DNA of 59,730 bases, from contig JBKHXX010000036.1 of the NCBI GenBank assembly GCA_046565765.1, forward strand, positions 1-59,730. The letters are read 5' to 3'. Of the stretch, positions 25,682 to 35,080 are shown piece by piece. The position numbers and the translations under genes were made by a program. The number at the start of each line of letters is the position of its first letter. Within the stretch, counting starts at the first letter, position 1. The DNA is from JBFMCT01 sp046565765 (GTDB lineage: Bacteria > Actinomycetota > Acidimicrobiia > Acidimicrobiales > AC-14). The notes beneath the pieces are model-generated. The model was not told the origin of the DNA, ran no database searches, and was given only the letters and a program-made list of their open reading frames with translations.

Positions 25682-26787
25682 AGGGCCTGCTCGCCCGCCG
25701 CAGCCCCCGGCTGGGGTGGTTCCTCCTGGCCGGGTTCGTCGTGCTGGTGGTGTGCCCGGCCGTGCTCTCCGACTTCCGCCTCGGCCTGCTGGCCAAGTAC
25801 CTGTGCTTCGCCATCGTGGCCGTGGGCATCGACCTGGCCTGGGGCTACGGCGGCATGCTGACGCTCGGCCAGGGCCTGTTCTTCGGGATGGGCGGCTACG
25901 CCATGGGCATGTTCCTGAAGCTCCAGGAGGCGGGCCCGGGCGGCCTACCCGACTTCATGGTCTACAACGGGCTGACCGAGGTGCCGGCGTTCTGGAGGCC
26001 GTTCGCCAACGCCTGGATCGCACTGCCCGCGGCGGTCCTGCTGCCCATGGCCCTGGCCGCCGGCCTGGGCGCGCTCATCTTCCGCCAGCGGGTGCGGGGC
26101 GCCTACTTCGCCATCCTCACCCAGGCCCTGGCGGCGGCGTTCGTCATCCTCCTCATCGGCCAGCAAGGCTTCACCGCCGGGACCAACGGGCTGACCAACA
26201 TGCGCACGCTGTTCGGGTACGACCTGAACGACCCGGTCAACCAGCGCAGCCTCTACTTCGTGGTCGCCCTGGCCCTGGGCGGGATGTTCCTGCTGGCCCG
26301 CCAGCTGGTGGCCAGCCGCTACGGCCGGCTGCTGGTGGCGGTGCGGGACGGGGAGGACCGGGTGCGGTTCCTCGGCTACAGCCCCACCAAGGTCAAGGTG
26401 CTGGCCTTCACCGTCTCGGCCGGGATGGCCGGCCTGGCGGGGGCGCTGTTCGTCCCCGTGGTGGGCATCATGTCGCCCGCCCTGCTCGGCATCGTCCCGT
26501 CCCTCGAGCTGGTCATCGGCGTGGCCCTGGGCGGCCGGGCCACGCTCGTGGGCGCGGTCGTGGGCACCGTCCTGGTCAACTACGCCAAGACCGGTCTCTC
26601 GGAGAACTTCCCGTCGGGCTGGCTGTACGTGCAGGGCGCCCTGTTCATCCTGGTGGTGGCCTTCGCTCCCAAGGGGCTCGCTGGCGTGACCGACCTGATC
26701 CGGCGGCTGCGCGGCCGCTCGCAGCCCGTGCGCGAGACGGTCAACCCCGAACCGGCCCCCCAGGTCCTCGAACCGGCCGCCCCATGA
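25678..26787 (+). CDS. urtC: Urea ABC transporter permease
   Basis: A 369-residue second permease (LivM fold) with about nine membrane spans. Landmarks are AWGYGGMLTLGQGLFFGMGGY, RGAYFAILTQALAAAFVILL, NGLTNMRTLFGYDLND and the coupling segment GYSPTKVKVLAFTVSAGMAG. The C-terminal 30 residues are a charged, Pro-rich cytoplasmic tail. Overlaps with urtB and urtD are both ATGA, so the transporter subunits are probably made in a fixed ratio. Confidence 0.93.
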   Translation: MKGLLARRSPRLGWFLLAGFVVLVVCPAVLSDFRLGLLAKYLCFAIVAVGIDLAWGYGGMLTLGQGLFFGMGGYAMGMFLKLQEAGPGGLPDFMVYNGLTEVPAFWRPFANAWIALPAAVLLPMALAAGLGALIFRQRVRGAYFAILTQALAAAFVILLIGQQGFTAGTNGLTNMRTLFGYDLNDPVNQRSLYFVVALALGGMFLLARQLVASRYGRLLVAVRDGEDRVRFLGYSPTKVKVLAFTVSAGMAGLAGALFVPVVGIMSPALLGIVPSLELVIGVALGGRATLVGAVVGTVLVNYAKTGLSENFPSGWLYVQGALFILVVAFAPKGLAGVTDLIRRLRGRSQPVRETVNPEPAPQVLEPAAP

Positions 26788-27548
26788 CCGCCCTCCTCGA
26801 AGTTCGCGACCTGGCGGTCGTCTTCGACGGCTTCCGGGCCATCGACGGCCTGTCGCTCACCGTGGACGAGGGGGAGGTCCGCTTCCTCATCGGTCCCAAC
26901 GGGGCGGGGAAGACGACCCTCGTCGACGTGGTGACCGGTCTCACCAAGCCGGCCGGGGGGACGGTGGCCTTCTGCGGCGAGGCCCTCCTGGGGAAGCCCG
27001 AGCACGAGATCGTGAAGCTGGGCGTGGGGCGGACGTTCCAGACGCCGTCGGTGTTCGAGCAGCTCACCGTGCTCGACAACGTCGACCTGGCCGCCACCTT
27101 CCGCGAGCCCCTCCGCCGGCTCCTGCGCCGCCGCCGGGGCACGTCGGACGTGGTGGCCGAGGCCCTCGAGGCGGTGGGGCTGGCGCACCAGGCCGGTGAC
27201 CTGGCCGGCGTGCTCTCCCACGGCCAGAAGCAGTGGCTGGAGATCGGGATGCTGCTGGTGCAGGACCCCAAGCTGCTCCTCCTCGACGAGCCCGTGGCGG
27301 GCATGAGCAAGGAGGAGCGCACCCGCACCGGCGAGCTGCTGCACGAGATCGCCCGCACCCGCACGGTGGTGGTGGTGGAGCACGACATGGAGTTCCTCCG
27401 CCGCTTCGCCAACCGGGTGACGGTCATGCACGAGGGCAAGGTGCTCTGCGAGGGCACGGTGGCCGACATCCAGGCCAACCCCCACGTGCAGGAGGTCTAC
27501 CTGGGTCGCAGCCGCGACACCCGCAACACCCTGGAGGTGGGTTCGTAG
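26784..27548 (+). CDS. urtD: Urea ABC transporter ATP-binding protein
   Basis: A 254-residue ATPase of the LivG type. Walker A is IGPNGAGKTT, the signature is LSHGQKQWLEIGMLL (His in place of the second Gly, as is usual in UrtD), Walker B is LLLLDEPVAGM, and the switch His is in VVVEHDMEFLRRF. It pairs with UrtE to drive UrtBC. It overlaps urtC by ATGA and urtE by TAGTG. Confidence 0.93.
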   Translation: MTALLEVRDLAVVFDGFRAIDGLSLTVDEGEVRFLIGPNGAGKTTLVDVVTGLTKPAGGTVAFCGEALLGKPEHEIVKLGVGRTFQTPSVFEQLTVLDNVDLAATFREPLRRLLRRRRGTSDVVAEALEAVGLAHQAGDLAGVLSHGQKQWLEIGMLLVQDPKLLLLDEPVAGMSKEERTRTGELLHEIARTRTVVVVEHDMEFLRRFANRVTVMHEGKVLCEGTVADIQANPHVQEVYLGRSRDTRNTLEVGS

Positions 27549-28240
27549 TGCTCTCGGTGCAGGGGCTGGACGTCTTCTACGGGCGCACCCAGGTGCTGTT
27601 CGGCGTGTCCCTGGACGTGCCCGACGGCGGGCTGGTGTGCGTGATGGGGCACAACGGGGTGGGCAAGACCACCCTGCTCAACGCCCTGATGGGGGTGCTC
27701 CGCCCCGCTGCCGGGAGGGTGAGCTGGGAGGGTCGGGACATCACGACCATGCCGTCGCACGAGCGGGTGCGGGCGGGCCTGGCCTACGTGCCCCAAGGCC
27801 ACCCCGTCTTCCCCCACCTGACGGTCAAGGAGAACCTGGCGGTGACCCGGGAGGCGACGGGATCGACCACTGCGGCGGTGGACGAGGCCCTCGACCTCTT
27901 CCCCCGCCTGAGGCCCCTCCTCGGCCGGCGGGCCGGCTTCCTCTCCGGCGGACAGGCCCAGCAGCTCGCCTTCGCCCGGGCCCTGGTGGCCCGGCCCAAG
28001 CTCCTGCTGCTCGACGAGCCCACCGAGGGCATCCAGCCGTCGATCATCCTGGAGATCGAGGACGCCATCGGCCAGCTCCACGCCAGCACCGGCCTGTCGA
28101 TGATCCTCGTCGAGCAGTACGTCGAGTTCGCCCTGCGCCTGGCCGACCGCTACGTCGTCCTCGAAGCGGGCGAGGTGACCGCCGCGGGCGAGGCCAAGGC
28201 GCTGGAGGACGACACCGTGCGCCGCCTGCTGGCCGTCTAG
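27548..28240 (+). CDS. urtE: Urea ABC transporter ATP-binding protein
   Basis: A 230-residue ATPase of the LivF type: Walker A MGHNGVGKTT, Q-loop region YVPQGHPVFPHLTVKENL, signature LSGGQAQQLAFARAL, Walker B LLLLDEPTEGIQPSI and the LVEQYVEFAL switch segment. The GTG start shares one base with the urtD stop. ureA begins 2 bases after its stop, tying uptake to hydrolysis. Confidence 0.93.
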   Translation: MLSVQGLDVFYGRTQVLFGVSLDVPDGGLVCVMGHNGVGKTTLLNALMGVLRPAAGRVSWEGRDITTMPSHERVRAGLAYVPQGHPVFPHLTVKENLAVTREATGSTTAAVDEALDLFPRLRPLLGRRAGFLSGGQAQQLAFARALVARPKLLLLDEPTEGIQPSIILEIEDAIGQLHASTGLSMILVEQYVEFALRLADRYVVLEAGEVTAAGEAKALEDDTVRRLLAV

Positions 28241-28242
28241 CG

Positions 28243-28545
28243 ATGAGGCTCAGCCCCCACGAGCAGGAGCGGCTGCTGATCCACGTGGCCGCCGGGCTGG
28301 CGCGCGAGCGGCAGGCGCGTGGCCTCCGGCTGAACCATCCCGAGGCGGTCGCCATCCTCACGTCCTTCGTGCTCGAGGGCGCCCGCGACGGCCGGCCGGT
28401 GGCCGACCTGATGCAGGCGGGCCGGGCCGTGCTCGCCCGCGAGGACGTCATGGACGGGGTGCCCGAACTGGTCTCGGAGGTGCAGGTCGAGGCCACCTTT
28501 CCGGACGGCACCAAGCTCGTCACCCTCCACCATCCCATCTCGTGA
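28243..28545 (+). CDS. ureA: Urease gamma subunit
   Basis: A 100-residue subunit, the standard length. It opens MRLSPHEQERLLIHVAAGLA and carries the conserved LNHPEAVAIL, VLEGARDG, and VMDGVPEL...VEATFPDGTKLVTLHHPI end. It forms the urease core with UreB and UreC. It is encoded separately from UreB, as usual in actinobacteria. Confidence 0.96.
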   Translation: MRLSPHEQERLLIHVAAGLARERQARGLRLNHPEAVAILTSFVLEGARDGRPVADLMQAGRAVLAREDVMDGVPELVSEVQVEATFPDGTKLVTLHHPIS

Positions 28546-28555
28546 GGCCGATCCC

Positions 28556-28868
28556 GTGACGGTCCCCGGCGAGGTCCTCCTCGGGGAGGGCACGGTGACG
28601 ATCAACGCCGGCCGGCCGGTGACGACGCTGGTGGTGGTCAATACCGGCGACCGGCCGGTGCAGGTGGGCTCCCACTACCACTTCGCCGAGGCCAACCCCG
28701 CCCTCGCCTTCGACCGCCAGGCGGCGTGGGGTCAGCGCCTGGGCGTGCCCGCCGGCACCGCCGTCCGGTTCGAGCCCGGGATCGAGCAGCAGGTCGAGCT
28801 GGTCCCGCTGGGCGGCGATCGCATCGTGCCCGGCCTGCGGGGCGATGCGGGCGGGCCCCTCGACGGCC

Positions 28869-28876
<8 letters not shown>
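28556..28876 (+). CDS. ureB: Urease beta subunit
   Basis: A 106-residue subunit with PGEVLLGEGTVTINAGRPV, the GSHYHFAEANPALAFDR core, and RLGVPAGTAVRFEPG. Its end is slightly extended and Gly-rich. The GTG start lies 10 bases after ureA and the stop overlaps the ureC start by 8 bases. Confidence 0.95.
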
Positions 28877-30578
<1,702 letters not shown>

Positions 30579-30580
30579 CC

Positions 30581-31222
30581 ATGCTCCCGCTGCTGCTCGC
30601 CGACGGCCGGTTCCCCTCCGGCGGCCACGCCCACTCCGGCGGGGTCGAGGCGGCCGTGGACGCGGGGCGGGTGCACGACGGGCCGTCGCTGCGAGCGTTC
30701 CTGGACGGGCGGCTCGCCACCGCAGGCCGGGTGGCGGCGGCCCTGGCCGCAGCGGCTGCGACCGGCCGCCACGACGTCGACCGGTTGGAGCGGGAGGCGT
30801 CCGCCCGCATCTCCTCGCCCGCCCTGAGGGATGCGTCGCTGGCCCAGGGCCGGTTGCTGCTGCGGGCGGCGGCGGCGATCCTGTCGGCGGGCGACCTCCC
30901 GGTCGGCGACCACCACCACGCCGTGGCTGTCGGCCTCGTCGCCCGGGCCGCCGGCCAGACCCCCCGCGAGGCGGCCCGGTGGGCCGCCTACGACGCCGTC
31001 GCGGGGCCGGCCGGCGCGGCGGTGCGCCTGTGCGGCCTCGACCCGTTCGAGACGTGGGCGGCCGTGGCCGCCCTGGCCGTGGCCGTCGAGGAGGTGGCGG
31101 CGGAGGCGGCCGCCCGCGCCTCCGACGACGACCTGTGTTCGCTGCCCGCCTGCTCGGCCCCGCTGCTGGACGTGGGGGCCGAGCACCACATCCGATCGGA
31201 GGTCCGGCTCTTTGTCTCCTGA
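30581..31222 (+). CDS. ureF: Urease accessory protein UreF
   Basis: A 213-residue helical chaperone that gates GTPase-driven nickel delivery. It opens with LLLADGRFPSGGHAHSGGVEAAV and shows the all-alpha, Ala-rich body typical of UreF, with DHHHAVAVGLVARAAG in the middle. It starts 3 bases after ureC. Sequence conservation in UreF is low, so the call leans on position as well as on the N-terminal SGGH...G block. Confidence 0.9.
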   Translation: MLPLLLADGRFPSGGHAHSGGVEAAVDAGRVHDGPSLRAFLDGRLATAGRVAAALAAAAATGRHDVDRLEREASARISSPALRDASLAQGRLLLRAAAAILSAGDLPVGDHHHAVAVGLVARAAGQTPREAARWAAYDAVAGPAGAAVRLCGLDPFETWAAVAALAVAVEEVAAEAAARASDDDLCSLPACSAPLLDVGAEHHIRSEVRLFVS

Positions 31223-31829
31223 CCGCGCCGTGCGCATCGGCGTCGGAGGCCCCGTGGGCACCGGCAAGACGGCCCTGGTGGCCGCCCTCTGCCGGGCCCT
31301 GGCGGGCGAGCTCCGCCTGGCCGTCGTGACCAACGACATCTACACCGAGGAGGACGCCGAGTTCCTGCGGCACGCGGGCGTGCTCGACGACGACCGCATC
31401 ACCGCCGTGCAGACCGGCTGCTGCCCCCACACCGCCATCCGCGACGACATCTCGGCCAACCTGGCCGCGGTCGAGGCGCTGGAGGCCCGCCACGCCCCGC
31501 TCGACCTGGTGCTGGTGGAGAGCGGCGGCGACAACCTCACCGCCACCTTCAGCCGGGGCCTCGTCGACTCCCAGATCTTCGTGCTGGACGTGGCGGGCGG
31601 CGACAAGGTGCCCCGCAAGGGCGGGCCGGGGGTCACCAACAGCGACCTGCTGGTCGTCAACAAGACCGACCTGGCCCCGCTGGTGGGCGCCGACCTGGCC
31701 GTGATGGCCAGGGATGCCGCGGCCAAGCGTGGCCCACGGCCGGTGGTGTTCTGCTCGCTGGTGGAGGACCCCGGTGCCGGCGCGGTGGCCGCGTGGGTGC
31801 GGGACCGGGTGGCGGTGCGGGTGGGGTGA
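31212..31829 (+). CDS. ureG: Urease accessory GTPase UreG
   Basis: A 205-residue SIMIBI GTPase. The P-loop is VGGPVGTGKTALV, then TNDIYTEEDAEFL, the metal-binding CPH of QTGCCPHTAIR, the ESGGDNL switch, the DVAGGDKVPRKGGPG block and NKTDLAP guanine specificity. TTG 31212 inside the ureF end is used; GTG 31230 is a good alternative. The stop overlaps the ureD start as GTGA. No ureE follows. Confidence 0.95.
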   Translation: MSPDRAVRIGVGGPVGTGKTALVAALCRALAGELRLAVVTNDIYTEEDAEFLRHAGVLDDDRITAVQTGCCPHTAIRDDISANLAAVEALEARHAPLDLVLVESGGDNLTATFSRGLVDSQIFVLDVAGGDKVPRKGGPGVTNSDLLVVNKTDLAPLVGADLAVMARDAAAKRGPRPVVFCSLVEDPGAGAVAAWVRDRVAVRVG

Positions 31830-33124
31830 TCGCCCGGGCCGAGCTGGCTGCGGTCAGCGACGGGCGGGGCGGCACCCGCCTGGCCACCGTCCGCTCCCAG
31901 GTGCCCGTGGCCCTGCGCCAGACGCCGGGCGCCGTCTACCTCGTGGGCGCGGCGGGGGGCCCGCTGGGCGGCGACGAGGTCAGCCTGGACATCGACGTCG
32001 GCCCCGGAGCCTCCCTGACCATCCGCACCGCCGCCGCCTCGGTCGTCCTGCCCGGCCTGCTCCCGTCCCGGCTGGTCGTGCGGGCCCGGGTGGGGGCGGG
32101 CGGCAGCCTCGTCTGGCGGCCCGAGCCGACCGTCGCCGCCCGCGGCTGCCGCCACGAGGTGCACGGGCGGGTGGAGCTGGCGGCGGGCGCCCGCCTGGAG
32201 TGGTGGGAGGAGCTGGTGCTGGGCCGCCACGGCGAGCAGCCCGGCTCGGTGGCCGCCCGCCTCGACGTCGACCGGGCCGGCGAGCCCCTGCTCCGCCACC
32301 AGGTGTCCCTCGGGCCCGACCACCCGTCGTGGACGAGCCCGGCGGTGACCGGCGGTGCCCGCGCCTACGGATCGGTGCTGGTCGTGGCCGACGGGGGGCT
32401 GCCGGCCGGCGCCGTCCTGGGCGGGACAGCCGCGGTGCTCCCCCTCGACGGTCCCGGCGTGCACATCGTCGCCATGGCTGCTGACATGATCACCCTGCGC
32501 CGGCTTCTCGAAGCCGGCCTCCAGGGAGGGAGCACCATGGCACCGGACGCGCTGCTGTTCACCGACGACCCCGAGGCCAACCGCCTCCTGGCCACCGACC
32601 CCCTGGCCCTGCTTCTCGGCATGCTGCTCGACCAGCAGGTGCCCATGGAGAAGGCCTTCCACAGCCCCTACGACCTCAGGGAGCGGATGGGGGGCCGCCT
32701 CGATGCGGTCGCCATCGCCGAGGCCGATCCCGACGAGCTGGGAGCGCTGTTCGCCCAGCGGCCCGCCCTCCACCGCTTCCCGGGGTCGATGGCGGCCCGC
32801 ACCCAGGAGCTGGCCCGGGTGCTGGTCGAGCGCTTCGACGGCCAGGCCGAGCGGGTCTGGACCACCGCCGCCACCGGCCAGGAGCTGTTCGCCAACCTGC
32901 GAGGCCTCCCCGGCTTCGGCGAGCAGAAGGCCCGCATCTTCGTGGCCCTGCTGGCCAAGCGGATGGGCATCACGCCTCCCGGCTGGGAGGACGTGGCCGG
33001 CGCCTACGGCCAGGCCGGCTGGTTCTCGGTGGCCGACATCGACGGCCCCGAGTCCCTGGCCCGTGTCCGCGAGCACAAGCGGGCCGTCAAGGCCGAGGCG
33101 AAGGCGGCGAAAGCGGCGAAGTAG
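31826..33124 (+). CDS. UreD urease accessory protein, open in frame into an HhH-GPD protein
   Basis: A 432-residue frame starting at the GTG that overlaps the ureG stop. Residues 1 to about 237 are UreD/UreH, the scaffold that binds the urease apoprotein and UreFG: VYLVGAAGGPLGGDEVSLDIDVGPGASL, EPTVAARGCRHEVHGRVEL, LEWWEELVLGRHG, and the final VHIVAMAADMITLRRLLEAGL helix where UreD proteins normally end. There is no stop there. The frame continues straight through a ribosome-binding site and an ATG (32537) into a complete HhH-GPD protein. The product may be a fusion, two proteins from two starts, or both. Confidence 0.85.
   Translation: MIARAELAAVSDGRGGTRLATVRSQVPVALRQTPGAVYLVGAAGGPLGGDEVSLDIDVGPGASLTIRTAAASVVLPGLLPSRLVVRARVGAGGSLVWRPEPTVAARGCRHEVHGRVELAAGARLEWWEELVLGRHGEQPGSVAARLDVDRAGEPLLRHQVSLGPDHPSWTSPAVTGGARAYGSVLVVADGGLPAGAVLGGTAAVLPLDGPGVHIVAMAADMITLRRLLEAGLQGGSTMAPDALLFTDDPEANRLLATDPLALLLGMLLDQQVPMEKAFHSPYDLRERMGGRLDAVAIAEADPDELGALFAQRPALHRFPGSMAARTQELARVLVERFDGQAERVWTTAATGQELFANLRGLPGFGEQKARIFVALLAKRMGITPPGWEDVAGAYGQAGWFSVADIDGPESLARVREHKRAVKAEAKAAKAAK
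32537..33124 (+). CDS. HhH-GPD-type DNA repair-family protein (internal start)
   Basis: A 195-residue protein in the same frame as ureD. AGGGAGGGAG ends 3 bases before its ATG, so independent translation is likely. It has ALLLGMLLDQQVPMEKAFHSP near the N-terminus and LRGLPGFGEQKARIFVALLAKR (helix-hairpin-helix), matching an actinobacterial family of HhH-GPD proteins. It lacks the FeS cysteines of Nth, and I do not see the clear catalytic Lys/Asp pair of known glycosylases. The Lys/Ala-rich tail may bind DNA. Substrate unknown. Confidence 0.8.
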   Translation: MAPDALLFTDDPEANRLLATDPLALLLGMLLDQQVPMEKAFHSPYDLRERMGGRLDAVAIAEADPDELGALFAQRPALHRFPGSMAARTQELARVLVERFDGQAERVWTTAATGQELFANLRGLPGFGEQKARIFVALLAKRMGITPPGWEDVAGAYGQAGWFSVADIDGPESLARVREHKRAVKAEAKAAKAAK

Positions 33125-33127
33125 CGT
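33122..33127 (+). promoter_or_regulatory. -10 element of thiS (leaderless)
   Basis: TAGCGT overlapping the stop of the HhH-GPD gene, followed by 7 bases and the thiS GTG. thiS-thiE may thus have its own promoter without a TPP riboswitch. Confidence 0.45.
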
Positions 33128-33134
33128 CCGCCCG

Positions 33135-33335
33135 GTGCGGGTCACGGCCAACGGGGACGAGGTGGAGCTGGACGAGGGCGCCACCATCGGCGACCTGCTG
33201 GCCGCGCTCGGCCTGGGCCCGAAGAACGTGATCGTCGAGCGCAATGGCGAGCCGGTGGTGCGAGCGTCGATGGCGACCACCGCCCTGGCCGACGGGGACC
33301 GCCTGGAGCTGGTCCGGGCCGTCGCCGGCGGCTGA
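33135..33335 (+). CDS. thiS: Sulfur carrier protein ThiS
   Basis: A 66-residue ubiquitin-fold carrier whose C-terminal Gly-Gly (AVAGG) is adenylated and thiocarboxylated before handing sulfur to ThiG. It shows VTANGDEVEL, ATIGDLLAALGL, VIVERNGEPV and LADGDRLELVRAVAGG in order. The GTG start fits a leaderless promoter. thiE begins 6 bases later. Confidence 0.93.
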   Translation: MRVTANGDEVELDEGATIGDLLAALGLGPKNVIVERNGEPVVRASMATTALADGDRLELVRAVAGG

Positions 33336-33341
33336 TCGACG

Positions 33342-33974
33342 GTGGCCGAGGCACGCCTCCAGCACCGCCGGTTGTACCTCTGCACCGCCGACCGGCCGGA
33401 CCTGGCCCAGTTCCTCGAGGCATGCATCCGGGGCGGGGTGGACATGGTGCAGCTGCGCGACAAGCTGCTCGAGGCCCGGCCCCTCCTGCGGCGGGCCCGC
33501 CTGGCCGCTCTCGTGTGCCGCGACCTGGGCGTGCCCTTCATCCTCAACGACCGCCCCGACCTGGCCTTGGAGGTGGGGGCGGACGGCGTGCACGTCGGCC
33601 AGGAAGACGCCCCTCCCGCCCTGGCTCGGCGCATCCTCGGTCCGGGGGCGATCGTGGGCTACTCGACCCACGCCCCCGCCGAGCTGGAGGCGGCCCTCGA
33701 CGAGCCGGTCGACTACGTGTCCGCCGGTCCGGTCTCCGCCACGCCGACCAAGCCCGGCCGGCCGGGGACGGGCCTCGACTACCTCAGCTTCGCCGCCTCC
33801 CGGTCCCGCCGCCCCTGGTTCGTCACCGGAGGGGTGACGCCCGACACGGTCCCCGACATGGTGGCCGCCGGCGCCTACCGGTTCGTGGTCGTCCGGTGGC
33901 TCACCCAGGCCCGCGACCCCCGCACGGCCGCCGCCGCCCTCCGCCGCAGCATCGACGAGGCCCTCGCCGGCTGA
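33342..33974 (+). CDS. thiE: Thiamine-phosphate synthase
   Basis: A 210-residue TIM-barrel enzyme that couples HMP-PP with the thiazole phosphate to give thiamine phosphate. Landmarks: LYLCTADRPDLAQFLEAC, GGVDMVQLRDKLLEAR, VPFILNDRPDLALEVGADGVHVGQEDAP, VGYSTHAPAELEAA, DYVSAGPVSATPTKPGRPGTGL and WFVTGGVTPDTV. The second phosphate-binding segment, usually GxxGVAVVSAI, here reads GAYRFVVVRWLTQA. Such a variant does occur in the family. Confidence 0.92.
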   Translation: MAEARLQHRRLYLCTADRPDLAQFLEACIRGGVDMVQLRDKLLEARPLLRRARLAALVCRDLGVPFILNDRPDLALEVGADGVHVGQEDAPPALARRILGPGAIVGYSTHAPAELEAALDEPVDYVSAGPVSATPTKPGRPGTGLDYLSFAASRSRRPWFVTGGVTPDTVPDMVAAGAYRFVVVRWLTQARDPRTAAAALRRSIDEALAG

Positions 33975-34002
33975 GCCGACGGCGGGACCGCCCGGCCACG
34001 CG

Positions 34003-34785
34003 CTAGGCGCCCGCCCCGCCCGAACGGAAGACGTCGGCGGTGCCGTGGCGCTCCATCCAGCCCAGGAGGAAGGCGACCGCTCGCGGGTCGTGGCGCAGGC
34101 GGTGGCCCGCCCCGTGCACCAGCCGCAGCTCGACCTGGTTGCCGGCGGCGGTGGCGAGGGTGCGGGCGTCCTGGACGGGGACGACGTCGTCGTCGGTCCC
34201 GTGCATCAGGAGGAGGGGCCGGGGAGGCACCCGGTCGACCACGTCGAGGGCCCGGATGTCGGCCAGCTCCTCGCTCCAGGCGTCGACGTCGGGCGGGAAG
34301 GACCGGTCACCGACGACGCCGACGGTGCGGGCCTCGTCCAGGAACCGGCGGGGGTGGGCGGCCCACATGTCGAAGGTGGCCGGTGCGGCCAGGGCGGCCA
34401 CCCCCCGGATCGAGGGGTCGGCGGCGGCCGCGCAGATCGCCAGGGCCCCGCCCGCGCTCGACCCCGCCACCCAGACGCCCGACACGCCCTCCTCCCGGAG
34501 ACGACCGACGGCGACCCTCAGGTCGGCGAGCCATCCGGCCAGGGAGAAGTTGCCCTGGGAGCCGCCCGCGCCGCGGAAGTTGAACGTCAGCACCGTCCAG
34601 CCCGTCTCCGCCGCCAGCCGGTCGGCCAGCACCGGGTAGGTCTGGCCCGAGGTCGCCGCACCCCCCGGTCCGGAGGGGAACCCGTGGCACAGCACCAGCC
34701 CCGGCGGGGGGTTGGCCGCGGTGATGGCGGGCCGGGCGACGTAGCCGGCCAGGCGCAGCCCCCCCGACTCGAACAGCGGCTCCAA
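34003..34785 (-). CDS. Alpha/beta hydrolase (dienelactone-hydrolase/esterase-like)
   Basis: A 260-residue serine hydrolase. The oxyanion region is LVLCHGFPSGPGG and TFNFRGAGGSQGN; the nucleophile Ser lies in WVAGSSAGGAL (GxSxG); the acid is Asp in LLLMHGTDDDVVP; the His is in VHGAGHRLRHDP. No signal peptide, so cytoplasmic. TTG 34785 is preferred because AGGAGGT lies 4 bases upstream; longer frames would give a low-complexity N-terminus. Upstream on the same strand lies a structured leader with a tiny reading frame, so expression may depend on conditions. Substrate unknown. Confidence 0.85.
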   Translation of the reverse strand: MEPLFESGGLRLAGYVARPAITAANPPPGLVLCHGFPSGPGGAATSGQTYPVLADRLAAETGWTVLTFNFRGAGGSQGNFSLAGWLADLRVAVGRLREEGVSGVWVAGSSAGGALAICAAAADPSIRGVAALAAPATFDMWAAHPRRFLDEARTVGVVGDRSFPPDVDAWSEELADIRALDVVDRVPPRPLLLMHGTDDDVVPVQDARTLATAAGNQVELRLVHGAGHRLRHDPRAVAFLLGWMERHGTADVFRSGGAGA

Positions 34786-34817
34786 CGCACCTCCTGACGG
34801 ACGACCGCGGGACGCGT

Positions 34818-34849
34818 GACGAGGGGGCGCACGAGCGCGCCCCCTCGTC
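34818..34849 (-). repeat. 13-bp perfect hairpin in the hydrolase leader
   Basis: Arms 34818-34830 and 34837-34849 (GACGAGGGGGCGC and its complement) enclose a 6-base loop. The stem is perfect and very GC-rich. No T-run follows on either strand. It lies between the leader peptide and the ribosome-binding site of the hydrolase gene, where it could terminate transcription or block the ribosome. Confidence 0.7.
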
Positions 34850-34922
34850 GAGAACTGCTGGAAAGGAACCCGAAAAGAGCGGATTGCACCGGGTGGGACC
34901 AACTCCCGGCCGGTTCTCGGGC

Positions 34923-34978
34923 GGTGGCTAGCGGGGATTCGCCAGCCCGGTCCAGCTGCCGGCTAGCGGACAGCCACC
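34923..34978 (-). promoter_or_regulatory. Leader hairpin overlapping the leader-peptide stop
   Basis: On the minus strand GGTGGCT (34978-34972) pairs with AGCCACC (34929-34923), and an inner AGCCGG/CCGGGCT pair is nested inside with one bulge. A direct repeat GGCTAGCGG occurs at 34926-34934 and 34961-34969 of the plus strand. The stop codon of the small frame (34965-34963) lies within the 5' half, so a translating ribosome would open the outer stem. Confidence 0.55.
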
Positions 34979-35007
34979 TCCAGGGTCCCGAAACGACTAT
35001 CGCTCAG
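34963..35007 (-). CDS. Putative leader peptide behind an extended Shine-Dalgarno sequence
   Basis: The minus strand carries AGAAAGGAGGTGGTCC (35025-35010), complementary with one wobble or mismatch to the 3' tail of bacterial 16S rRNA. Eight bases after AGGAGG lies a CTG at 35007 starting a 14-residue frame, LSDSRFGTLEVAVR, ending at TAG. An in-frame GTG at 35016 overlaps the purine stretch and would give 17 residues. Such strong ribosome binding with almost nothing to translate suggests a regulatory leader. The non-AUG start is the weak point. Confidence 0.5.
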   Translation of the reverse strand: MSDSRFGTLEVAVR

Positions 35008-35080
35008 TTGGACCACCTCCTTTCTCTGGTACCCGTTATGAAATCACAACCGGGGAGGAAAGTTGGCGCCTTTCCCGGGA

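Noticed and set aside
35010..35025. Plus-strand GGACCACCTCCTTTCT resembles the 3' end of 16S rRNA
   Set aside because: No 16S sequence precedes it, and no spacer tRNA or 23S follows. It reads better as an extended Shine-Dalgarno sequence on the minus strand.
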